The notes beneath the pieces are model-generated. The model had not been told where the DNA came from. It made no database searches and worked only from the letters and a program-made list of their open reading frames with translations. This document shows positions 26,890-35,548 of a stretch of 63,773 bases of DNA, piece after piece. Origin of the DNA: CAZIOH01 sp964540815 (GTDB taxonomy: Bacteria; Myxococcota_A; Polyangia; Fen-1088). The stretch spans positions 1-63,773 of the forward strand of contig CAZIOH010000036.1 of assembly GCA_964540815.1 (NCBI GenBank), in the 5' to 3' direction. Made by a program: the position numbers and the translations under genes. Positions within the stretch are counted from its first letter, which is position 1, and each line of letters begins with the position of its first letter.

Positions 26890-27800
26890 CCTCGCAGGCG
26901 CGGATCGATGCGCGCGTAGGAAAGGTCGACGAGCAAGTTGATGATGACGTAGAAGACGGACGCGAACAGGATGGCGCCCTGGATCATCGGGATGTCTTTC
27001 TGGCCAATGGCCTCCACCACCAGTCGACCGAGCCCCTGCCGCGCGAACAGGGTCTCGGCCACCGCCACCCCGGCCAGGAGCTCGCCGAAGAGGATCCCCA
27101 CCAGGGTCACGGCTGGGATCAGGGCGTTGCGCAGCACGTGGCCGAGCAGGATGGCCCTGCCGGTCAGCCCCTTGGCACGCAACGTGAGGACGAAGGGCTC
27201 GCGACGAACGTCGAGGATGGCTCCGCGGATCATCCGCGCCAGCGAGCCCGACGCCACCAGCCCGAGCGAGGTGGCCGGCAGGACCAGCTGCGCCAGGCTA
27301 CCGTTCCCGATCGACGGCAACCAGTGCAGGACCACCGAGAACGTCAGGATCAGCAAGATGCCGAGCCAGAATGGCGGCGTGGAGGTGAGGCCGAGGGTCA
27401 GCCCGGCAATCAGGTGGTCCACCCAGCGCCGATGGTACACGGCCGAGGTGACCCCGAGCGTGAGGCCCCCGAGGACCATCACCAGGGTGGCCCCCAGCGT
27501 CAACCCGAGGGTGGCGGAGAGCTGCGCCAGCAGGCGGTCGAGGACCGGCTCCTTGGTGGTGAAGGAGCGCCCGAGATCGCCGTGGGCCAGCCCCGCGAGG
27601 TAGGCCACGAATTGCTGACCTATCGGGCGATTGGTCCCGAGCTGCAGGCGCACCCGCTCCACCGTCGAAGCGCTGGCCTCCTGCCCGGCCACCAGCTCGG
27701 CCGGATCGCCGGGCAGCCAGTAGAGGATGAAGAACACCAGCGTCACCGCGCCGCCGATGGCCAGCAGGGAGTACGACAACCTCTTCAGGACGTAGTTCAT
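26886..27800 (-). CDS. dppB: Peptide ABC transporter permease (DppB type)
   Basis: A 304-residue permease of the DppB/OppB/GsiC type with six helices. It starts with the characteristic YVLKRLSYSLLAIGGAVTLVFFILYWLPGDP, and further family features are GDLGRSFTTKEPVLDRL, STPPFWLGILLIL, the coupling loop LTLRAKGLTGRAILLGHVLRNALIP and ETLFARQGLGRLVVEAI. It follows the binding-protein gene by 37 bases and overlaps the DppC gene by four. Compared with DppB proteins the length and motifs are complete, so the transporter should be functional. Confidence 0.9.
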   Translation of the reverse strand: MNYVLKRLSYSLLAIGGAVTLVFFILYWLPGDPAELVAGQEASASTVERVRLQLGTNRPIGQQFVAYLAGLAHGDLGRSFTTKEPVLDRLLAQLSATLGLTLGATLVMVLGGLTLGVTSAVYHRRWVDHLIAGLTLGLTSTPPFWLGILLILTFSVVLHWLPSIGNGSLAQLVLPATSLGLVASGSLARMIRGAILDVRREPFVLTLRAKGLTGRAILLGHVLRNALIPAVTLVGILFGELLAGVAVAETLFARQGLGRLVVEAIGQKDIPMIQGAILFASVFYVIINLLVDLSYARIDPRLRG

Positions 27801-27837
27801 GTGAGGGTCGTCATGTTGGCTGCTGGCTACCTCCGCC

Positions 27838-29520
27838 TCAGTGCGCGAGCCAGGCGTCCTGGAAGGTGGGGAAGCCGTGGGTATCGATGGCGATCCCGTG
27901 GGCCTCGCGCACGGCCGCGATGGTGTAGGGCAGTACGTAGACCGGGATGGCGTAGACCTTGTCGACGACCTTGTGCTGCACGTTCCGATAGAGGGTCCGG
28001 CGCTTGTCGAGGTCGGGCTCGCGTGCGGCCGCGGTCACCCAGGCGTTGATCTCGGGATCGTTGACCTTCGCGACGGCGCTGAGCGCTCGATCCGCCGGCG
28101 AGAAGAGCCGCCTGAGCACGTCCGGATCGGGCGCGAAGAGACTCCCGGCCGTCAGATCGTATTCACCTTGCTGGACACGCTGCAGGTAGTTTCCAGCCGG
28201 CTGGGTGTCGATCTTGAGGGCGATCCCGTTCTTGCGCAGCTGCTGTCGCAGCATGGTGATCACGTCCAGGCGCTTCTCGCGATTTCCTTGCGTATCGATG
28301 AACACCACCGTGAGCGGCTTGCCATCCTTCTGCCGCAAGCCGTCCTCGCCCAGCTTCCACCCGGCGGCGTCCAGCAGCCGCGCGGCGCGCGCCGGGTCCG
28401 GCGCCCAGCTGCCCTCCAGGCTCGGGTCATAGCCGAAGATCGATGGGGAGATGGGCGACCAGGCCCGTGCGAAGGTGCCGAGGTACACCGTCTTGACCAC
28501 CGCGTCGAGATCGAGGGAGAGACGGAAGGCCTGGCGCAGGCTCTCATCGTCCCAGGGGGGACGCGTGATGTTCAGGTAGAGGGAATAGTTCTCGTTGAGG
28601 AGCTCGCGCTCGATGAGCTGAAAGGCCGGATCGTTCCGGAACCCGAGGATGTTCTGGGGCGGGATGATGTCCGCGGCCTGTGCCTGCCGACTCTGGAGCA
28701 CGGCCACCCGGGTGGCCTCCTCGGGCACGTTCTTGAACGTCAGGCGATCGAGGTAGGCCTGCCCGGTGTGGGCGGCGCCGGCGGGTGCCCACTGGTAGTC
28801 CGCGTTGCGTTCGAGGCGGATCTCGGTGCCCGGCGTCAGGCTGATGAACCGGAAGGGTCCGGTGCCGACCGGGTTCACCGGGAACTGGTCGCCGTACCTG
28901 GTCGCCGCCGTGGGAGACACGATCCCGAGGGAGGACTTGGACAGGTTGATGAGGAACGGCTCGAAGGGGATGGACAAGACGACCCGGACGGTGCGCGGGT
29001 CGACCACCTCGCTGTGATCGTACGGACCGATGTCACTGGCTGAGGTGAAGGCGTTCCTGGGGTCCTTGATCCTGTCGAGATTGAACCGCACCGCCTCCGC
29101 GTCGAAGGGGGTCCCGTCGTGGAACTTGACGTCGGAGCGGAGAGTGAACGTGTACACCCGGCGATCGGGCGACACGCTCCACGACTCGGCCAGCCACGGG
29201 CCGACCGTGTGGTCCGGCTGCGCCACCACCAGGCTGTCGAAGATCGAGCGGAAGACGCGGTTGTGGGGCGCGAAGGCCGACTTGTGGGGATCGAGCCCGA
29301 ACTGCGTGATGGCCGCCCCATCGAAGGCAAACACCAGCTCGCCGCCTGGCTGGATCGTCAGCGCCGACGATCCGGAGGTCGCCGTCGTCGCCGTTACACC
29401 TGGGGCCGGGCCACGCTGGCATCCGCCGAGAACCAGAGCAGCGGCCAGCGCGAAGCGAACGACGGTCCATGGGCCGAGCGCAAGACGCGCGATGTTCGAG
29501 CGAACGAGACGAGCCTGCAT
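27838..29520 (-). CDS. Peptide ABC transporter substrate-binding lipoprotein (SBP family 5)
   Basis: A 560-residue binding protein of the DppA/OppA/NikA family. A hydrophobic signal ending in LVLGGC makes it a lipoprotein. Family motifs: LDPHKSAFAPHNRVFRSIFDSLV, GPWLAESWSVSPDRRVYTFTLRSDVKFHDGTPFDAEAVRFNLDRI, NPVGTGPFRFISLTPG and a QAFRLSLDLDAVVKTV segment. The ATG at 29520 starts just before the signal peptide; an upstream opening of the frame adds unlikely sequence. It is the first gene of the operon with two permeases and the fused ATPase. About 240 bases separate it from the next gene upstream; that gap probably holds its promoter, and I see no clear boxes there. Confidence 0.9.
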   Translation of the reverse strand: MQARLVRSNIARLALGPWTVVRFALAAALVLGGCQRGPAPGVTATTATSGSSALTIQPGGELVFAFDGAAITQFGLDPHKSAFAPHNRVFRSIFDSLVVAQPDHTVGPWLAESWSVSPDRRVYTFTLRSDVKFHDGTPFDAEAVRFNLDRIKDPRNAFTSASDIGPYDHSEVVDPRTVRVVLSIPFEPFLINLSKSSLGIVSPTAATRYGDQFPVNPVGTGPFRFISLTPGTEIRLERNADYQWAPAGAAHTGQAYLDRLTFKNVPEEATRVAVLQSRQAQAADIIPPQNILGFRNDPAFQLIERELLNENYSLYLNITRPPWDDESLRQAFRLSLDLDAVVKTVYLGTFARAWSPISPSIFGYDPSLEGSWAPDPARAARLLDAAGWKLGEDGLRQKDGKPLTVVFIDTQGNREKRLDVITMLRQQLRKNGIALKIDTQPAGNYLQRVQQGEYDLTAGSLFAPDPDVLRRLFSPADRALSAVAKVNDPEINAWVTAAAREPDLDKRRTLYRNVQHKVVDKVYAIPVYVLPYTIAAVREAHGIAIDTHGFPTFQDAWLAH

Positions 29521-29693
29521 CTTCCCGTCGTACGGCGAGCAATGCGCATGCCATGGCCTTGCCCCGCGCGCCACGGCAGAGAGCTGTTGCGGCGGCAGCA
29601 TGGGTGCTGCTGGGAGCGCATCTCGACGCGTGCTGGGCGACAGATCGATTCTTCTCCAACCGCGACTGGTGCGCCGGTCCAAGCACCCGAGAG

Positions 29694-29710
29694 GCGCGGC
29701 TTTGCCGCGC
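29694..29710 (-). terminator. Short GC hairpin behind the acyl-CoA dehydrogenase gene
   Basis: GCGCGGC, TTT, GCCGCGC: a perfect 7-base stem with a 3-base loop, about 50 bases beyond the stop of the minus-strand acyl-CoA dehydrogenase gene. It has no T-run, so it would be a weak or factor-dependent terminator. Confidence 0.4.
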
Positions 29711-29757
29711 GGGCGTCGCCCGGCCTGCGGGGGGAGCTCATGAGCGGGGACACCCCC

Positions 29758-31017
29758 TCATGGCGGCGAAGCCGCTCGGGTCAGGGCGGACCAGCCGGCG
29801 GAGATCAGGATGGTGTCGTCCTGCGGCGAGTGGATGCGGGAGCAGAGGACATCGCGGTAGTGGCGCTCGAGCGGGTTGTGGCGACTCAGCCCCGGATTGC
29901 CCGTGAGCTCGAGGCCGATCTCGACGGCCCGGATGGCGTTGCGGGTCGTGGTGTACTTGACGAGGTTGTTCTCCACGGGTGTGGGGCGTTCGCCGGGGTC
30001 GCTGCTCTCGGCGCGGCGGGTGGTGGTGTCGAGGAGGATGCGGTTGGTGTGCAGCAGCGCCTCGATCTCGCCGACCTTCTCCTGGACCCGTGGCAACGTG
30101 GCGAGCGGGGCGCCGAGGTTGCTCGGGGTCCGCTGGTTGAGGTAGCCGACCAGCCAGTCGCGGGCGGCCTCCGCCACCGCGCCGTAGATGGTCGAGATGG
30201 CGAGCGCGTTCCAGGCGGCGAGGCCTCCGGCCTTCTGAGCTGCCTGGGCCGCCCACTCCGCCGGTTTGCGGACATCGACCGCGTGATCGAGCGGCGTGAG
30301 GGCATCCTCGAACACCACCTCGTGGCTGACGCTGGCGCGCATGCCGAGATGATCCCAGGCGGGCTCGACCCGGATCCCAGGTGAATCCGAGCGGACCAGG
30401 AACGTGCCCACCCGTGGGGTGGGCTCGTCCGTGCGCGCCCACACCGCGAACCAGCGCAGGCCGGTCGACCCGGTCGAGTAGATCTTGTGGCCGCTGAGGC
30501 GCCAGCCTTCCGGGGTCGCCCGCGCCACGGTCTTCGGCAGCCCGCCGCGCACCGGCGTTCCGAGCTCCGGCTCGACCCGCAGGGTCCCGATGAGCGACAT
30601 CTCGGTGGCGGCTTCGCGCGCCACCCGTTCGTAGAGGTGTCGCGGCCAGCGCCCGGCGCGCGACGCAGGCTCGGCCGAGGAGTCCGCGAACGTGCAGTAG
30701 GTCATGAACAGGATCAGCGCGGTCGACGGCTCACCCCGGGCCACGGCACGCAGCACCCGCAGGGCTTCCCCCAGCCCCGCACCCCGGCCGCCGAGGGCGG
30801 TCTCGACCGTCAGGCCGAGCAGTCCGGCGTCATGCAGCGCCAGGAAGTTCGGTTGCGGAAAGACCGCCTGCCGATCGAAGTCGGCTGCCGTGGCGGCGAA
30901 GCGCCGGCTGAGATCGTCGAGGACCTCCTGCGGCACGGGCCCCGCGGCCGGCGCGGCGTGAAGTCGCGGCGGCATGGCCGAGCTTGTCGATTTCGAGATG
31001 GATGCGACTGCCGACAC
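29758..31017 (-). CDS. SfnB/DszC-like acyl-CoA dehydrogenase family flavoprotein
   Basis: About 419 residues, of the acyl-CoA dehydrogenase fold. The pattern is closest to members acting in sulfur scavenging (SfnB, DszC and related monooxygenases) and not to fatty-acid oxidation enzymes. Seen: an N-terminal helical domain, TVETALGGRGAGLGEALRVLRAVARGEPSTALIL, a beta domain with LSGHKIYSTGSTGLRWFAVWAR and HLGMRASVSHEVVFEDA, and a C-terminal helical domain with GAVAEAARDWLVGYLNQR and LELTGNPGLSRHNPLERHYRDV, which is typical of the SfnB/DszC branch. The start is either the GTG at 31017 or an in-frame ATG at 30975. The gene is divergent from the AprA-like flavoprotein gene, with an 87-base shared promoter region. 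Role in organosulfur oxidation is inferred from family and context. Confidence 0.85.
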   Translation of the reverse strand: MSAVASISKSTSSAMPPRLHAAPAAGPVPQEVLDDLSRRFAATAADFDRQAVFPQPNFLALHDAGLLGLTVETALGGRGAGLGEALRVLRAVARGEPSTALILFMTYCTFADSSAEPASRAGRWPRHLYERVAREAATEMSLIGTLRVEPELGTPVRGGLPKTVARATPEGWRLSGHKIYSTGSTGLRWFAVWARTDEPTPRVGTFLVRSDSPGIRVEPAWDHLGMRASVSHEVVFEDALTPLDHAVDVRKPAEWAAQAAQKAGGLAAWNALAISTIYGAVAEAARDWLVGYLNQRTPSNLGAPLATLPRVQEKVGEIEALLHTNRILLDTTTRRAESSDPGERPTPVENNLVKYTTTRNAIRAVEIGLELTGNPGLSRHNPLERHYRDVLCSRIHSPQDDTILISAGWSALTRAASPP

Positions 31018-31104
31018 GTGCCCCCGCCTTTCGCTGTTCCGCCCCCATCGGGAATCGATTTTCCCGACTGGACAAACCGGCAGTTTAGTGGAAAACATGG
31101 CGGA

Positions 31105-32886
31105 ATGAAAGCCAGCGCGGACTCCACCCTGGAAGCCGACATCGTGGTGGTGGGCGGCGGCAGCGCCGGGAGCACCGCGGCGATCCGCGCGCAAAGGGAC
31201 CTGCCGCTCGGGCGGGTGCTGCTGCTCGAGAAGGCCCACGTCAAGCGCAGCGGCGCCATCGCCATCGGGATGGATGGGCTCAACAACGCCGTGATCCCGG
31301 GGCACGCCACCCCCGAGCAGTACGTGAAGGAGATCACGATGGCCAACGACGGCATCGTGAACCAGCGGGCGGTCCTGACCTATGCCGAGCGCAGCTTCCC
31401 GATGATCGAGAAGCTGGATTCGTGGGGCGTGAAGTTCCAGAAGACCGAGGCCGGCGACTTCGATGTCAAGCGGGTGCACCACAACGGGAACTACGTGTTG
31501 CCCATGCCCGAGGGCTACGATCTCAAGAAGATCCTGACCAAGATGATCCGCCGCGCCGGCGTGCGCGTCAGCAACCGGCTGATGGCGACCCGCCTCTTGA
31601 CCGCGCCCGACGGCCGCATCGCGGGCGTGCTGGCCTTGAACGTGCGCGACGGGACCTTCCAGATCATCCGCGCCAAGGCCGTGATCCTCTGCTGTGGCGC
31701 CTCCGGGCGGCTCGGGCTGCCTGCGTCGGGCTATCTCTACGGCACCTACGAGAACCCCGCCAACGCCGGTGACGGATACTCCCTGGCGTATCACGCCGGC
31801 GCCGAGCTCACCGGCATCGAGTGCTTCCAGATCAACCCGCTCATCAAGGACTACAACGGTCCGGCTTGTGCGTACGTGACGGGGCCCCTCGGCGGGCACA
31901 CCGTCAACGCCCGCGGACACCGCTTCATCGAGAGCGACTACTGGAGTGGACAGATGATGCTGGAGTTCTACCGCGAGCTCCAGTCCGCGAACGGTCCGGT
32001 CTACCTCAAGCTCACCCACCTCGCCCCCGAGACCCTGACCGAGATCGAGCGGGTGCTCCACCGCACCGAGCGCCCGAGCCGCGGTCGCTTTCACGCCGGG
32101 CGCGGGCACAGCTACGGTGACGATCTGGTCGAGATGCACATCTCGGAGATCGGCCTTTGCAGCGGGCACAGCGGCTCGGGGGTGTGGGTGAACGAGCGCG
32201 GCGAGACCACCGTCCCTGGGCTGTACGCGGCGGGCGACATGGCGTGCGTGCCGCACAACTACCTGCTCGGGGCCATGACCTATGGGGAGATCTGCGCCGA
32301 GAATGCCCTCGGATACGCGGCCGCGGCCGAGCCGCCCGCCACAGGCCCCGATCTCGACGCCCAGGCCGAGGCGGAGCGCAGCCGGGTGCTCGGCCCGCTC
32401 GATCGGCCGCGCGGCATCCCGCACCACCAGTACGAGTACAAGGTCCGTCGGCTGGTGAACGACTACCTGCAGCCGCCGAAGAGCGCCAACCGCCTGGAGC
32501 TGGGCCTCGCGGCCTTCCTGCGGGCGCGCGAGGAGCTGGCCGAGGTCGGGGCGAGCAATCCCCACGAGCTGATGCGGGTCGTGGAGGGTGGGTTCATCCG
32601 CGACTGCGCCGAGATGGCGGCGCGGGCCTCGCTGTTCCGGCGCGAGAGCCGCTGGGGCCTCTACCACTACCGGCTCGACTACCCGGCGCTCGATGACGAT
32701 GCCTGGTTCGTGCACGTGAACCTGCGCAAGAGCACGCGGGAGGGGACGTCCGTGGACGGCGGCGAGATGCAGGCCTTCACCCGCCCGGTGGCGCCTTACG
32801 TGGTGCCGGTCGCCGACGGCGAGCGACGCAGCTACTACGCGATCCGGGTGCCCGCTGGCCGAGGTGCGGCGGAGCTGTCGTCGTGA
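31105..32886 (+). CDS. AprA/fumarate-reductase-like FAD flavoprotein subunit
   Basis: A 593-residue flavoprotein of the fumarate reductase/succinate dehydrogenase/APS reductase alpha family. The FAD-binding start DIVVVGGGSAGSTAAIRA lies at about 10-28, with an AKAVILCCGASGRLG strand and a C-terminal FAD loop VPGLYAAGDMACVPHNYLLGAMTYG. The segments KRSGAIAIGMDGLNN and HYRL/YYAIRV resemble the AprA branch more than quinol:fumarate reductases. Such proteins occur without the rest of dissimilatory sulfate reduction in some organosulfur clusters. The ATG at 31105 sits just after a short ATG-GCG-GAA-TGA. The stop overlaps the next gene's GTG (GTGA). A ferredoxin-like partner would be expected next, exactly where the assembly gap lies. 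The reaction is unknown; oxidation of sulfite or an organosulfur compound is a guess. Confidence 0.85.
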   Translation: MKASADSTLEADIVVVGGGSAGSTAAIRAQRDLPLGRVLLLEKAHVKRSGAIAIGMDGLNNAVIPGHATPEQYVKEITMANDGIVNQRAVLTYAERSFPMIEKLDSWGVKFQKTEAGDFDVKRVHHNGNYVLPMPEGYDLKKILTKMIRRAGVRVSNRLMATRLLTAPDGRIAGVLALNVRDGTFQIIRAKAVILCCGASGRLGLPASGYLYGTYENPANAGDGYSLAYHAGAELTGIECFQINPLIKDYNGPACAYVTGPLGGHTVNARGHRFIESDYWSGQMMLEFYRELQSANGPVYLKLTHLAPETLTEIERVLHRTERPSRGRFHAGRGHSYGDDLVEMHISEIGLCSGHSGSGVWVNERGETTVPGLYAAGDMACVPHNYLLGAMTYGEICAENALGYAAAAEPPATGPDLDAQAEAERSRVLGPLDRPRGIPHHQYEYKVRRLVNDYLQPPKSANRLELGLAAFLRAREELAEVGASNPHELMRVVEGGFIRDCAEMAARASLFRRESRWGLYHYRLDYPALDDDAWFVHVNLRKSTREGTSVDGGEMQAFTRPVAPYVVPVADGERRSYYAIRVPAGRGAAELSS

Positions 32887-33084
32887 GCGCGCGCGAGTCG
32901 GACCCAGGCAGCAGCCAAGGAGACGGGCAAGCAGGCGGCCAAGGAGACGCAGGCGGAGGCGGAGGCTGTCGCAGTGCGACCGGCCGCGCCCTCGGTGGGG
33001 AGGCCGGGCGCGAGCTGCGCAAGAGCGCGGAGGGCGCCGCCGCCGGGAACGCCCAGACCGCCATCCGGCTCGACGTGCCGGTGC
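32883..33084 (+). CDS. Start of the gene after the flavoprotein, broken by the assembly gap (3' partial)
   Basis: A GTG overlapping the flavoprotein stop opens a frame of 67 residues that runs into the N run. The visible part is Gly/Ala/Ser-rich and low complexity, ending in AIRLDVPV. AprA-like subunits are normally followed by a small iron-sulfur (AprB/ferredoxin-like) subunit, and the missing part may hold it. No CxxCxxC motif is visible before the gap, so this is inference. The gap length is unknown, so this piece may or may not belong to the same reading frame as the HEAT-repeat part on the other side. Confidence 0.4.
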
Positions 33085-33184
33085 NNNNNNNNNNNNNNNN
33101 NNNNNNNNNNNNNNNNNNNNNNNNNNNNNNNNNNNNNNNNNNNNNNNNNNNNNNNNNNNNNNNNNNNNNNNNNNNNNNNNNNNN
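33085..33184. other. Assembly gap (100 N)
   Basis: Exactly 100 consecutive N, the usual placeholder for a gap of unknown size. It sits beside a GGTGCC hexanucleotide repeat array in extremely GC-rich sequence, which probably defeated assembly. Coding sequence of a probable iron-sulfur/HEAT-repeat protein is missing here. Confidence 0.98.
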
Positions 33185-33186
33185 TG

Positions 33187-33771
33187 GCGGTCGGCGGGGG
33201 ACGCGGCGGCCAGGTCGCTTCCGGTGCCGGTGCCGGTGCCGGTGCTGGTGCCGGTGCTGGTGCCGCAGCCGGCAGCGAGGCCGAGCTGGAGCGCGAGCAG
33301 GCCCTGGTGGCGACGCTGACCGCGGCCCTCGCGGATCCCGATTGGCAGGTGCGCGCCGAGGCGGCGCTGGTGCTCGGCCGCGGTGGATTGCGCGCGGGGG
33401 CGCCTGCACTGGTCGTGGCGCTCGAGACCGAGGCCGAAGCGTGGCAGGTCCGCAAGGAGGTGGCGCAGGCGGCGGGGAAGCTGAAGATCGAGGCGGCCGC
33501 ACCGGGGCTGGTGGCGCTGCTCGGCGCGGAGAATGCCGATCTCCGGAAGGCGGCTGCCGGCGCGCTCGGCGAGCTCGGTGCGGCAGCCGGGACGGCGGCC
33601 CTGCAACCGCTCGAAGCGCTGCAGGCCGACGTGGACGTGGAGGTCAAGAAGGCGGCGGCACGAGCCCTCGCCGCGATTCGAGTGGCGCTGCGCACGGAAA
33701 CAGAGTCCGCGGCGCAAGCGCGCGCGGAGCCGGGGCCGCGCCGAGGTGTCCAACCGAGAGGAGTGAGCTGA
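33187..33771 (+). CDS. HEAT-repeat protein, C-terminal part (5' partial)
   Basis: The frame after the gap encodes about 194 residues. First comes a Gly-Ala run from the hexanucleotide repeat (33222-33266). Then follow HEAT/PBS-lyase-like helical repeats of about 30 residues: DPDWQVRAEAALVLGRGG, AWQVRKEVAQAAGKLK, NADLRKAAAGALGELG and VDVEVKKAAARALAAI. These scaffolds bind proteins. The TGA overlaps the ATG of the Rieske oxygenase gene (TGATG), so the two are co-translated. The N-terminal part is lost in the gap and may have been an iron-sulfur domain linking the AprA-like flavoprotein to its partners. Confidence 0.75.
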   Translation, partial: AVGGGRGGQVASGAGAGAGAGAGAGAAAGSEAELEREQALVATLTAALADPDWQVRAEAALVLGRGGLRAGAPALVVALETEAEAWQVRKEVAQAAGKLKIEAAAPGLVALLGAENADLRKAAAGALGELGAAAGTAALQPLEALQADVDVEVKKAAARALAAIRVALRTETESAAQARAEPGPRRGVQPRGVS

Positions 33772-35012
33772 TGGCGCGCACGGCCGATGCGTGGGAGCGA
33801 CCACCGGGTCTGCCAGAGACCCACTTCGTCGATGCGCGGATCTACTCCGACCCGACGATCTTCGAGGAGGAGCGGGCCCAGATCTTCGGTCGCACCTGGG
33901 TCATCGCCTGTCACGAGAGCGAGCTTCCGAGCCCGCACGACTATCGAACCTTCCAGCACCCGGCCGGGGTGGGTCTGGTGGCCGTCCGTGGCGCCGATGG
34001 CGAGGTGCGCGCGTTCTACAACGTCTGTCCGCACCGGGGGAACGTGCTGGTCCACGACCCGGCCGGGAACGCCCGGGCCTTGACGTGCATCTTTCACGCC
34101 TGGACCTTCGACAGCGCCGGCCACTGCACCGGGATCGCCCGCCGCAAGGAGGGCTACCAGGATCGCCTGTCACCGTCGGACGTCGGGCTGCGACGGGTGG
34201 CCTGTCAGGTGGGCTTCGGCGGCTTCGTCTGGGTGAACCTCGACGATCGCGCGCCGGGCCTTCGCGACCACATCGGGCCGGCGCTCGGGCTGCTCGAGCC
34301 GCACCTGGCCGCGCCCCTCGAGGTGTTCCACTACCAGCAGGTGATCCTGGACGCCAACTTCAAGCTCTGGCACGACACCAACAGTGAATTTTATCACGAC
34401 TACATGCACCACTTCAATCGAGTCACCGGCATGCTGCAGCCGGGGTACTTCGATCGCAAGTACGTGCCGTACCCGAACGGTCACGCCTCGGTGGGATCCA
34501 TGCAGGTGCGCTACGACAGCTACGCCGGCGGGGGCGAGCGGAAGGTGGGGTGGCCGGGGCTCGCGCCAGGCGGGTGGATCCTGGTCGATCTGTTCCCGGG
34601 CATCACCTACAACCTGCGGACGTCCGTTTTGCGCATCGACACCGCCATTCCGCTCGCGCCCGGGCGGACCCTGCTCGAGCTGCGCGGGCTCGGCCTCAAG
34701 TCCGATTCACCAGCCGAGCGCGCCGAGCGCGTGCGGGATCACAACACCATCTGGGGCCCCTTCGGGCGCAACCTGCACGAGGACTTCCTGGGCGTGGTCG
34801 GGCAGGGCCGGACCACCCGCGACGCGCGCGCGGGCAGCCGGTTCATCCTGCACGCGCGCGAGGAAGAGCGGGGCATCCACGACGAGGTGGGGATGCGCCA
34901 CTACTACGCCGAGTGGAGCCGCCGCCTCGGGCGCTCGGCCGCCCATCCGTTCGCCGGGATCGGAGCCACGAGCGGCACTGCGACCGCGACCCATCCGCCG
35001 GAGCCCCGATGA
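33771..35012 (+). CDS. Rieske non-heme iron oxygenase, alpha subunit
   Basis: A 413-residue ring-hydroxylating-oxygenase-type alpha subunit. The Rieske [2Fe-2S] motif is complete: Cys86-Pro-His88, 17 residues, Cys106-Ile-Phe-His109. The mononuclear iron site follows in NSEFYHDYMHH, with His209 and His214. Such enzymes hydroxylate or cleave aromatic and other substrates with electrons delivered through the Rieske centre. The spacing between the Cys-His pairs is ordinary and so not like methanesulfonate monooxygenase (about 26 residues between pairs), as I recall it. No dedicated reductase gene is nearby, so the AprA-like/iron-sulfur proteins upstream could be electron partners (speculation). 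ATG in TGATG overlap with the HEAT gene; ATGA overlap with the beta-subunit gene. Confidence 0.88.
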   Translation: MARTADAWERPPGLPETHFVDARIYSDPTIFEEERAQIFGRTWVIACHESELPSPHDYRTFQHPAGVGLVAVRGADGEVRAFYNVCPHRGNVLVHDPAGNARALTCIFHAWTFDSAGHCTGIARRKEGYQDRLSPSDVGLRRVACQVGFGGFVWVNLDDRAPGLRDHIGPALGLLEPHLAAPLEVFHYQQVILDANFKLWHDTNSEFYHDYMHHFNRVTGMLQPGYFDRKYVPYPNGHASVGSMQVRYDSYAGGGERKVGWPGLAPGGWILVDLFPGITYNLRTSVLRIDTAIPLAPGRTLLELRGLGLKSDSPAERAERVRDHNTIWGPFGRNLHEDFLGVVGQGRTTRDARAGSRFILHAREEERGIHDEVGMRHYYAEWSRRLGRSAAHPFAGIGATSGTATATHPPEPR

Positions 35013-35533
35013 GCGACGCCTCCCCGCGGAGGTCGCCGACGGAGCTCGAGCGCAGCCTGGCCCACGACCTCGTCTACGAGCTCTCCTTGCGCCTCGACGC
35101 CGGCGACTTCGCCGGCTACCTCGAGCGGTGCGCGCCGGATCTCCGGTACACCATCGGAGCCTACAGCCCCGAGCTGCGCAAGCCCATGCTGTGGCTCGAC
35201 CTCGACAAGCCGGGGTTGCGCACGCTCTTCGACACGCTTCCGCGGCACCACAGCGACCACGCCCGCCTCTCGCGCCACGTCACCGTCTACAAGGTGGAAG
35301 GCCCCCCCGACGTCGACGACGACGGAGGCGCCGGCGGCGGCGATCTCCAGGTCGTGTCCGCGCTGCAGGTCTTTCGCACCGTGCTCGACGGCGGCGCGAC
35401 CACCCTGTTCGCCGTCGGCAAGCTCTTCGACACCGTCCGCCTCGACCTCGAAACGCGCGCCGCCCGCCTGGTACGCCGCCGGATCGAGCTCGACACGCGC
35501 ATGCTGGGCATCGGCAGCCACCTGCCGCTGTGA
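35009..35533 (+). CDS. Ring-hydroxylating oxygenase beta-like small subunit
   Basis: A 174-residue protein with the size and pattern of the SnoaL-like beta subunits of Rieske oxygenases: an N-terminal helix (ELERSLAHDLVYELSLRLDAGDFAGYLERCAPDLRY), then strands with SRHVTVYKVEG, VVSALQVFRTVLDG, TTLFAVGKLFDTVRLDL and ARLVRRRIELDTRMLG. The beta subunit is structural in most of these enzymes. Its ATG overlaps the alpha-subunit stop (ATGA), showing tight coupling. It is the last gene of the flavoprotein/HEAT/Rieske operon. Confidence 0.82.
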   Translation: MSDASPRRSPTELERSLAHDLVYELSLRLDAGDFAGYLERCAPDLRYTIGAYSPELRKPMLWLDLDKPGLRTLFDTLPRHHSDHARLSRHVTVYKVEGPPDVDDDGGAGGGDLQVVSALQVFRTVLDGGATTLFAVGKLFDTVRLDLETRAARLVRRRIELDTRMLGIGSHLPL

Positions 35534-35548
35534 GGGAGGAGCAGCAGG

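Noticed and set aside
29758..33804. 1348-residue minus-strand frame spanning the N gap
   Set aside because: Only the part from about 31017 downward is the acyl-CoA dehydrogenase. The rest is a shadow of the flavoprotein and Rieske operon, and it crosses a gap of unknown length.
33771..35533. Methanesulfonate monooxygenase (MsmAB)
   Set aside because: The Rieske motif has the usual 17-residue spacing, not the long spacing I recall for MsmA, and no msmC/msmD-like genes follow.
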